Assembly: GCA_963576565.1 (NCBI GenBank)
Contig: OY755042.1
Coordinates: 100,620,185-100,684,184 of the forward strand
Direction of reading: 5' to 3'
DNA from: Aspidapion aeneum
Taxonomy: Eukaryota; Arthropoda; Insecta; Coleoptera; Brentidae
DNA: 64,000 nt
Each line of letters begins with the position of its first letter. The stretch's first letter is position 1. Under the pieces are notes generated by a model, which searched no databases, was not told where the DNA came from, and saw only the letters and a program-made list of their open reading frames with translations. This document shows positions 56,400 through 64,000 of the stretch, piece after piece. The translations under genes were made by a program, and so were the position numbers.

Positions 56400-57330
56400 T
56401 CAGTTTTTCGAATATTGCCCACAGGAGTCCGCACTGTGAGGCGTGCCCCAGGGTAGCGTACTAAGCTCTTATTTATACTTATTATTCACTTGCGATATCC
56501 CAAAGCCAGAAAACTGTCACTTAGCAACATTTGCCGATGATAGTGGTTTATTGACCGTAGAAAAATCTATTGAAGAATGGATAGAAAAACTTCAGTATGC
56601 AGTCACCGAAGTTCAACACAGAGTGGTGAATAAAATTAAATGAAACCAAATCAATTCATGTTGATTTCACAAACAAAAATGTAAATCACATACAAATAAT
56701 AATTAACGAAATTCCCGTACCATGGTATGACACCTAATGCCAAATTGCGCTGGAAAGCACCTGTTAACAAAAAAAAAAAGAAGAACTTGAGATAAGGTAT
56801 AGAAAAATGAACTGGTTAGTTGGAAGGAAGTCCAATTTAACAATTAATAATAAGTTACTGCTTCATAGAAAAAATACAGAAACATGTATGGACATATGGT
56901 ATTCAAATATGGGGTTGTACTAAAGAGAAACATTCTAGTTTTACACAGATTTCAAGATAAAGTATTAAGAAACATTGTGAATACACCTCGGTAATTTCGA
57001 AAAAGTGACCTTGATCGGGACATAAAAATTGAAACTGTACTAAAAAAGTACGCAAAAAGCCATGAAGATAGACTCCATCGACATGTGAATATGGAAGCAA
57101 TAATTAAGCTTTTAGACAATACTATGCTAGTTCGAAGACCAAAAAGAGTGAGCTAGTGAAATAAATGAATTATATAAAATAAAATAATGCTATAAAGACA
57201 ACACAATTGTGAGTTACAAACGAAGCAAAGCGGGTAGAACTCTCGAGTGAACCCGAAGTTTAAATCTAAATTTTCTAGTAAATTATTTAAAACAAAATTG
57301 CTAATTAGTCTTTTTGACTAGAAGAAGAGG
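56400..57330 (+). pseudogene. Jockey-like LINE fragment (RT core to 3' end)
   Basis: The frame from about 56440 reads GVPQGSVLSSYLYLLFTCDI, then ATFADDSGLL, the RT catalytic A-D-D motif. The C-terminal blocks follow in other frames: KMNWLVGRKSNLTINNKLLL, then the HVNMEA region at about 57085. Stops and frameshifts occur from 56640 on. The 3' end matches 43350-43870. Elements of this kind move by target-primed reverse transcription; this copy is dead. Confidence 0.88.
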
Positions 57331-60300
57331 ATTTTCTATCCTAATAGTCGGCTATAAAACTAAAAATTGAAGATACATGAATCATTACACATAAACTAAA
57401 GTCTAAAGAAGAAGATCAATGAAATAAAAAATGATATAACTGATGTTAAAACAAAATGAAATGCTAATAAAATTATAATTATAGAAATTGTTACAGGAAA
57501 ACTAGGAACAAACTCAAATCGTAAAAATAAAAATCGAAAAAATATACATAGAATAAAATCAAAAATATTAGGGAACAAAATTGCGTTTTTCTGAAAACAG
57601 TCTATTTTAAAATTTCTACAAAACCAATCGTAAATGTTCGTTTGCGTTTCCAGAAGAACGCTCTTGTAAAAAAAATTAAAAATTAGTTAGTGTGTAAATA
57701 TTTTTGTTTTATTTTAATGTTTCGAAAGCATACTATATTTATTACTATAAATATTTCCCCATTTATTATTTAGCCTTAACCGATTTTAGACCAAAAAAAT
57801 CTATTCCAAAACAAAGAACATGTTTAGTCAAAACATTGTAATTTTGCATCAGATAATGGTTATTTTCCAAAGCACCATATGTTAAAAAACTATATATATC
57901 TACTTGAAATATAGTGACAAAGCCAAACTTGAAAACGTGTCGCCATATTAAACACGAAAACCCGTTGAAAGGCAAATTATTAAGTATTAATCATTTATTT
58001 CCTGAATTGGGTAGGAAACTTTTATTCTACTATTTTTCGCGTATTCCAAAACAAGCCCCAAATTGAAGTTTACATTAATAGCGCGATAAATTTCCGCACT
58101 CATTTAAATTGTCATAATAATCTAAAATTCAAAGATAAAATTCAGAACGTATATTCTGAGGTCACTGCATCCTGGAAGTCTTTTCGGGATTCAGTGACCA
58201 TAAGTGATCCAGCGCCCTCATCGTAAACCGGCAAGGTTTTTGTAAAAGGCGATGGTCTAAAAAATCCGCCGTCCTTTGAAGTAACATTAAAAAATGTTGC
58301 TCAATATGAAGGATATCATGGCTAACAGTTATGTACTGCAAATGGGCAGTTGGTTTTCTTCTGCATGGTTTTCCTTAAGCAAATATCCACCTTTATTTCA
58401 TCCTTCGTTTTCAGTTTGAATTTTTTGAATTATTTTAGCACTCTCTTTTGAGAACCTAATCCTAGGCCTTCTAAAGGTGCCGAGATCTCGTTAAACCTGA
58501 CACAAATCAAATTCTGCATCCGAAAAATGATTACAAAATAGATTCCTATAGAACGAAATCACTGATAAGGAAGTAATTCATGATTTCCTTGATAAGTATT
58601 ACACGTGACGGTTATTAGCACGTTAACTCTGATCGAATTAATCTCTCGACTCTCGATATCATGACCGAGTATACACGAGATTTAAGCCACATTAAAAATT
58701 CATATGGCCATGATTATAATCTGGGTTAAATCTCGATTGGCGTGAATTTGTTTAGCTATATACGTAGAAGAACAGATTCATTTTAGGTAAATGGCTCTGA
58801 TTGTAACGATGAAAACTTAGAGTAATTCTATAAAAAGAGATCTAAAGGGCGTTGAAACAGACCTGCGAGGAAGAAATAATCAATACGTCAAAGGTCCATA
58901 TCGTAATGGAAGATTATCAACTTTTAATTCAGTTTTGCAAAATTATGCGGTTGGTAATCTCTAAACTAAAATGCCTTGTTGTCTCTTAAATATTTAAAAG
59001 TTTTCAGACTTTGACATCATTAATTAAAACGTATTCTAGAGATGAGGAATTTATAGTCGAGAAAACCAAAGGTTCTTAAGTTCAAAAGAAATATTACAGA
59101 AATAAAAAATTATGGAATTGACGCCAAATAGAATGCTATCAAAAATATAATTATAGAAATCGCAAAAGAAAAAATACGAACAAATTCATATCTTTAATCT
59201 AAAAATAAAGATCGAACAGAAACAAGGTTTTTCCCATGAAAATCAGAACAATAGTAAGACTCTCAAAAGAAAATTTTCTTACCAAGCAAAATGTAAAAAA
59301 CTGCTGAGATAAGTCGAAAAAAATTTCCAAAATACAAGGGTCTAGCAATTTTAGAAGTAAATTAAAAAGTTTAAAAATCAGTGGAAAATATCACCTTCCA
59401 ATGATGAAATCATAATATATATTATAATCTATAATCTTTGGATGAAATCCCAAAAAATTAAACTGATTTTGAAAGGCAGTTGAACATGACATAACAATTA
59501 TGATATCATATTAGTTATTAACCTTTAAGCGACCGCTGTGGCAATTTTGAGGTTCAAAAAATATAACAACAAAAAAAGAAGTAAAAAATATTAATAAATT
59601 AAACATAAGGCTATCTTTATTTGTTTGAGATGATTTTGTTAGACCATGTCGACATGTAAGCAGTAGTTAAACTAATCCAAATAGATCATTTGGAGATCTT
59701 AAGCGACTTTTTAATTGGATCATTTATTCCTATCTCCAAATCAATCATTGTTCTTTACAAATTAACCCCATTTTTATAACTAATTTGGTTATTTACTGCT
59801 TTTAAAACACGACTATTTCCAATAACTAATCGAAACTAATGACTCTTAGTAAACTTGATTGTTCTGCCTGAACAAGAGGTTTTTCCTTCTCCTCGTATTT
59901 CCATACATAAAGCAAATATGTGTATGGTTTCGCTGATATACCGTGCATATGCATTTATGCTTTATGAACTTTGCCTTGTTTATATGAAAATCAATTTCCC
60001 TCCTATATGCGTTTATGTCCATATTAAAGGCCAAACGGACGGGTGGTTGGTCAATGTTTCTAGATTTGCGTAATTAGAGATTTGTATGTCCGATTTCTAA
60101 ATATTTTAAGCTAGTATCGTCGACTGAATCAGTCGTTCAGATACTTATTGCAAGATCTAGTAAATTTGAGTATTTCGTTACTTCTTGGACGGTTTCAGAA
60201 ATCTTGATTCTCTTTTCTAGGAGTCCAGGGATTTTAAGAGCCATTTAAGGGAAACGGTTGCGAAAGAACTGGTAAACGTTATTTAAACAAAAATTGTGAT

Positions 60301-60532
60301 AGTAGTTAGCAGCAAGATGCGGCAGACGCTGTTGAGGATTATACAATATGTATAGCAAGTCTACACTTGGTGCTTCTGAAAGACTTCTGAATTAACTTCC
60401 TGCGTCGAAGACTCAGGAAGTTTTGTAAACTTTTTACAAATAAATCAGGACATGGTAAATACGTTGACTCTCTTTTTGAAATTGGGAGAGTTTTTTATAT
60501 ACACATAGGAACCTTTTATCTATCTATTAGCC
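57331..60532. other. Unassigned AT-rich region
   Basis: No convincing gene. 60398-60424 has a short inverted pair ACTTCCTG / CAGGAAGT. The plus frame at 59855-60073 lacks a recognisable domain. Confidence 0.4.
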
Positions 60533-61560
60533 TTCTTTGATCCATCTTTGGACATAGGCGTCCCCCAACATCTTCCACTGTTTTCTGTCTGTCGCCGTGT
60601 TCATCCATCTAGTTGCCGCGTGTTTCTTCAAATCATCCGCCCATTTCATTTGAGGTGTTCCCTTACTTCTTTTATTTTCCCAAGTTCTCCAGTTTATAAT
60701 ACATTTGTTCCATCGATCGTGTTGCTGTCTGATATTATGATCGGCAAATTTCCATTTTAATTTTGCTAATTCTCCTCTGATATTCCTTACTTTTGTTTTA
60801 TTTTTTATGCATTAATTCCTGTTTCTATCTGTTAGCTTAACATGTAACATTTGTCTTTCCATTTATCTTTGTCACTTTTGTCACATTGTCCATGTTTGAT
60901 TTTGTAAGTGTCCAGCTCTGGGATCCATAGGTAAGTACAGAAAGGATACATTGGTTATACACTTTCGTTTTGAGGTACTGAGGATATTTTTTAATATGTA
61001 GCTTAATTTACGGAGTGTTTGGTTTCAGCTGTTTGGTTTTATTTTCTTAGTTTAATAATTTGTCCTAGGTTATATATTCCTCTACTTATTATATTTTCTT
61101 TTGGTTTATTCTGATCGTAATATTATATTTTTATAATTGTTATAATTTTAGTTTTAGTGTAGTTCATACTTAGGCCTATATTTTTAGCTGCTGTATCCAG
61201 TTCTTCCAGCATTTTTATCAGTTCTTCTTTCTTGTCTATTATTAAGGCGATATCATCAGCATATCTTAGGTGGTTCAAGTATTGTCCATTTACTTTGATG
61301 CCTATTTCTTCCCAATCTTTTAAAACATCTTCTAGGGCCTGGTTAAACAGTTTAGGGGATATTGTGTCACCCTGGCTGACACCTCTTCTTATGGGGATTG
61401 GCTTGACTCCTTCGTGGATTTTGAGTGATGTTGTTGCTTCGCTAAATATATTGGCTATTAAGTCTGTATATCTGTGATCTATGCGGCTATTAATTAAATA
61501 TACTTTTACTGCCCAGTGCTCTATGCTATCGAAAGTGTATAAACGCAATATAATATAGTG
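60533..61560 (-). pseudogene. RTE-like LINE fragment with RT core
   Basis: The minus-strand frame 61548-61123 reads FDSIEHWAVKVYLINSRIDH, then RRGVSQGDTISPKLFNQALE and [20 protein letters not shown], the finger and palm motifs including Y-A-D-D. After a break at about 61130 the C-terminal part continues in other frames to the GRPQMRW-like and DRKQWKMLG-like end near 60550. The best-preserved RT core of this family in the window; the endonuclease is absent. Confidence 0.9.
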
Positions 61561-62639
61561 GAATATTGTATTCGTTGGCTCGTTCTATTAGGATTTTTAT
61601 GGTAAATAAGTGGTCAACTGTATATTCTGTATATGTATTATGTATATACCTTTTATATTGTTCCAAAAATTTTGTTACGTCAAATTGCTGGAGGTTCATT
61701 TTATCAAAATAATTTTTGATAATTTGATATTCAAACAGATAAACAACACGTGCCTCATATTACAAAAAAAAACAAGCATTCCCAACAATCTATTTAAGTG
61801 AGATTGTGCGATATTATACTGCCCCGACAGCATAATAGCTACTATGTCAGTATTTGGTGATAGTCGCTATCATTAAATGAACTACTGCAGTAATGATCGG
61901 TGCGTTTTCATACAGAATTCTTTCGCAGATACCATTTGTTTATTTTTGCAGTTATAATAACTGCACATGCGATATTTAGGACTCAAAATTTCCCATCAAT
62001 ACTTTTCGTGAATGTGTGTAAAGACAAGAATTTCTCACGACTTTTTCAAACCTACAATAAGTCTATATAGCGGCAAATGAAACGTTTTGACTATTTTTGT
62101 GTCGGTTAAATTTTAAGAACCATTTTCGCCTAGATATTTCGAGTACAAAGCAATTACCGAAGTAATCAGAGCATGACGGTTATATTACGAAATTCTAAAT
62201 CGCATGTGGACAAGACCTTGCTTCTTATTCGCCGAATGGTTAATTAGTTCAGAAATAGATACGAATCAAAACGCATTATTTATTTATATTTATTTATTTA
62301 TTATAAACCGACACCGGTATAATCGAATTTGTACAAGCTGTTCCAAGTTATATGTTTATTATTGCTAACTTTTTTTTTATTAAAGATAAAGTATTTAAGA
62401 CCGAGAATACATGACCCGTCAACTGATCGAAAAAACTAAGAAGCAGGTATTGAAGGTGAACACTAAAAAGACAAAATTAATATATTGGGGGAAGGTATAA
62501 ACCATCAATGGTGAAATCACTTAAATCTATTTAAGCTGCCAAACCCAGACCGTTTCCAAATCTAGAGGATTTCAGAAATTATATTAAACACAAGATACGA
62601 TACAATGCGAAAGGTTAAAGCTAAACTTGATAATCTTTT
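61561..62639. other. Unassigned AT-rich region between LINE fragments
   Basis: Nothing identified beyond low-complexity TATTTATTTA near 62278-62300. Confidence 0.4.
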
Positions 62640-62940
62640 TCTTCTTCAAATCGAATTATTATTCATTATTTCTTTCTGATACCATTTTTCGCCATCTTCT
62701 TATTCCTAGATTCTTGATGTCATCTTTGTCATTATCTATCCACCGTTTTCAGGGCGTCCCTCTTACTCTCCGTCTTGCAGTTTGCGCGATCTCTTAGCTG
62801 TTTCAAGTCATAGTTCATCCGAATCTGCCTACATTGGTTCAAAGATCAAAGGATTTTTCTTTGAAATATTTTTAGTTGTTCTTCGTTTGCTTTTGTAAGT
62901 TTCCATAATTCGCTCCCATATGTCACTAGATATAGATGCG
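62640..62940 (-). pseudogene. LINE RT C-terminal fragment, different subfamily
   Basis: Minus sense reads TYGSELWKLTKANEEQLKIF QRKIL, then RQIRMNYDLKQLRD and ALKTVDR. The TYGSE-W-LTK-E--L--F-RKIL pattern is the conserved thumb/C-terminal region of endonuclease-RT LINEs. Multiple stops. Confidence 0.72.
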
Positions 62941-62944
62941 AGAG

Positions 62945-63668
62945 AAACTAACATTAAAGAGGATATTATTTATATCACACAACTATTCTGTATAGAATTA
63001 TACCAAACAAAAAGGGAATCATAGCGAGAAACCATGAAGAAACTCCAACCAAAATAAAGAACATAAACTCAACTGAAATAAGCAAAGCGGAAATAAAGAA
63101 AGTGAAAAATTACAATCACCTGAAAAAGACGGAGTAATGACAGAAATGCTCAGGTACGGAGGTAAAGCTGTCGGTAATACCCTCCATATTCTCCTGAATA
63201 AACTACTACAAAAAAATAATCTCCAACAACTGGAAATAATCCATAACCATTCTACACAAGAAAGGCGATAGAACAGACCTAAGAAACCATCGACCTATAA
63301 CACTCCTCAATTTAATAAAACAAGTAGAGGAATATAATGTACCTGGGACAAATTATTAAACTAAAAAAAGAAAATCAAGCAGCTGAAATCAAGAGAAACG
63401 TAAGATTGGCCTGAGCAGCATTCGGTAAATTAAGCTGCATATTAAAAAATCCTCAGTACCTCAAAAAAGTGTATAACCTGTAATTACCTATGGATCCCAG
63501 ACCTGGACACTTACAAAATCAAACATGGATCAGGTAACAAAAGCCCAAAGATCAATGGCAAGACAAATGTTACATGTAAAGCTAACAGACAGAAAAAGGA
63601 ATGAATGGATAAAAAATAAAACAAAAGTTAGGGATGTCAGAGGAGAAGTACCAAAATTAAAATGGAGT
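62945..63668 (+). pseudogene. RTE-like LINE with RT core deleted
   Basis: The 5' part (to about 63320) reads KKVKNYN..EKDGVMTEMLRYGGKA, then TQERR..DLRNHRPITLLN, the region before the RT catalytic core. It jumps at about 63322 straight to QVEEYNVPGTNY and the FGKLSCILKNPQYLKK region. [20 protein letters not shown] then runs to WSFF, where sequence similarity stops at 63668. The YADD core is missing by internal deletion. Confidence 0.82.
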
Positions 63669-64000
63669 TTTTTTTTCAACAAAAAACTTAATAATAGACC
63701 TTGTATATAGAGGCAATATTTAATGTACAACACTGCTCAAATACAAAAAGTAAATTAAAATTTTCAAGACTTTAGGCGAAGCAATTTCATAGACAATTTT
63801 TGCAGAGGCGTGACCACCATATTGCAGTTTATTAATATCAGATAAAACAAGATCAAATCGAAAACCTTGGTAACGTGGTGGCATTTAAAAATTATGCAGG
63901 TACTTTTGAAGGCCTTAATTAAAATATCTGAATTTTAATTAAAAAGGTCAATGCTGGTAAAATACCAATAGGTAAAATGAAACAAAAGGCAAAAGCTTTT
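63669..64000. other. Unassigned AT-rich end of window
   Basis: LINE similarity ends at about 63668. Nothing else identified. Confidence 0.4.

Noticed and set aside
57396..57578. 60-codon hydrophobic minus frame
   Set aside because: Poly-Phe/Ile composition from AT-rich DNA; no support.

Overview
This is AT-rich, intron-rich, transposon-rich nuclear DNA of an insect. The one conserved gene I can support is the 3' part of the ecdysone-response transcription factor E93 (Eip93F / Mblk-1 family) on the minus strand. Its last seven in-window coding exons run from 42510 down to a TGA stop at 3300-3298. All six introns are GT-AG and all exon phases agree, giving an uninterrupted 893-codon C-terminal portion. 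It carries a serine/aspartate-rich stretch with a basic NLS-like motif, a CtBP-type PLDLS motif, and two pipsqueak-type helix-turn-helix (RHF) domains. The exon at 42510 opens in phase 0 with no start codon of its own, so the N-terminal coding exon or exons lie upstream, probably beyond this window. The order of insect cannot be fixed from the sequence; a large repeat-laden genome such as that of a beetle would fit.

Layout. 1-3297 is the 3' flank of E93, with a short tandem duplication and a 642-bp foldback element. 3298-9250 holds the five 3'-terminal coding exons, with one decayed LINE in an intron. 9251-38032 is a single 28.8-kb intron made largely of mobile DNA: a TA-flanked element with CGAGA-rich ends interrupted by a second TIR element, pogo/Tigger-like copies with a nested MITE, an internally deleted mariner, a tRNA-derived SINE with clear target duplication, two successive retroposon insertions at one target, RTE-like and RNase-H-bearing LINE fragments, and a satellite array of about 169-bp units. 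38033-42510 holds two more coding exons. 42511-64000 is upstream sequence with LINE tails, tandem repeats, two 60-62-bp palindromes each flanked by an exact 10-bp direct repeat, and further RTE-like LINE remnants. A candidate untranslated 5' exon pair sits near 48.6-49.0 kb.

Apart from E93, every protein-like stretch I recognise belongs to decayed mobile elements. The observations most worth checking are the tiny palindromes with 10-bp target duplications, the triple 15-bp target duplication, the datable nested insertions with an empty-site paralogue, and a two-copy repeat that shares a conserved short reading frame of unknown function.
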